Below, piece by piece: positions 63,879 to 64,000 of a stretch of 64,000 bases of DNA. This DNA is from Turicimonas muris. GTDB taxonomy: Bacteria > Pseudomonadota > Gammaproteobacteria > Burkholderiales > Burkholderiaceae_F. The DNA is taken from assembly GCF_002221595.1 (NCBI RefSeq), contig NZ_NHMP01000001.1:671969-735968 (forward strand), written 5' to 3'. Every line of letters starts with the position of its first letter. The first letter of the stretch is position 1. A model generated the notes under the pieces. It saw only the letters and a program-made list of their open reading frames with translations, searched no databases and was not told the DNA's origin. Made by a program: the position numbers and the translations under genes.

Positions 63879-64000
63879 GTGTGCTCGGCATGAGTGCAAT
63901 CTAAAGGGTGAAAGTCCCGAGCTCGCCCGCTAGTGGGAAGAGCTAGCGAATCTGCAAGGTGTGTGCAGTGATGTACAGGCTGAAAGAAGCAGATAGCAAA
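63879..64000 (+). mobile_element. Group II intron, 5' end (continues beyond window)
   Basis: The sequence starting GTGTGC at 63879 follows the group II GUGYG 5' splice-site consensus; it continues with a short CTCGGCATGAG hairpin and the hallmark GGGTGAAAGTCCCGAGC (63906-63922) found in domain I of bacterial group II introns, then GAAGAGCTAGCGAATCTGCAAGG-like paired sequence. Intron orientation is plus, so it is antisense to the flavoprotein gene it splits. The maturase and domains II-VI are outside the window. Confidence 0.8.

Noticed and set aside
63880..63891. ATG 63891 as the start of the flavoprotein
   Set aside because: It lies within the group II intron 5' end, and the FAD-binding N-terminus expected for the family is missing.

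Overview
The window looks like a chromosomal segment of a betaproteobacterium of the order Burkholderiales. Sutterellaceae, gut relatives of Parasutterella, Sutterella and Turicimonas, are the best fit. That placement is an inference from three things. Housekeeping gene order is betaproteobacterial: rluC-HAD...maf-yceD...rpmF...fabH-fabD-fabG-acpP-fabF, lepA-lepB-rnc-era-recO-acpS, bamD divergent from rluD, and odhA-odhB-lpdA. The DNA is moderately AT-rich. It also carries tandem autotransporters and exported or fumarate-reductase-like flavoproteins. No 16S gene or species marker is present.

Layout. 0.1-3.9 kb: rluC, a HAD phosphatase, a frameshifted RsmI-like methyltransferase, maf and yceD. 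3.9-15.7 kb: an accessory block inside what is normally a continuous yceD-rpmF-plsX-fabH cluster. It holds two tandem autotransporters (the first broken by two homopolymer frameshifts near its 5' end), a small exported protein, and a complete IS66-family element with a perfect 8-bp target duplication. 15.9-21.0 kb: rpmF and fatty-acid synthesis genes; plsX is absent from its usual place. 21.1-28.1 kb: a dense operon lepA-lepB-rnc-era-recO-DUF805-acpS-nagZ. 28.1-34.3 kb: an orphan PIN toxin, mdh, a YafQ/DinJ toxin-antitoxin pair, a ZIP metal transporter, and a frameshifted LysR regulator divergent from an exported flavoprotein that carries three perfect 24-bp repeats. 34.6-41.1 kb: the 2-oxoglutarate dehydrogenase complex. 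41.2-48.9 kb: a DinG-type helicase, two lipoproteins including BamD, rluD, pgeF, a membrane protein, a periplasmic rhodanese and rimO. 48.9-57.6 kb: small HicB/RelB-like genes and remnants, a tripartite export operon (TolC-HlyD-two ABC-2 permeases, no ATPase), then about 2.4 kb of gene-poor DNA with diverged ~210-bp repeats ending at tRNA-Arg(CCT). 57.8-62.7 kb: parE and an extended parC. 62.8-64.0 kb: the 3' part of a flavoprotein gene interrupted by the 5' end of a group II intron lying on the opposite strand.

How it works together. Most of the window is core metabolism and maintenance: fatty-acid elongation, phosphopantetheinylation of ACP, translation factors and rRNA modification, envelope assembly, TCA-cycle steps and chromosome decatenation. 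The accessory parts are surface display (autotransporters), periplasmic electron-acceptor flavoproteins, export, toxin-antitoxin genes and mobile DNA. Four genes outside the essential core are broken by apparent single-base length changes, three of them in homopolymers of at least six bases (G6, A7, A8) and one in a short C run. This could be contingency-type switching, decay, or sequencing error. The core genes are intact, so it deserves a check in raw reads.
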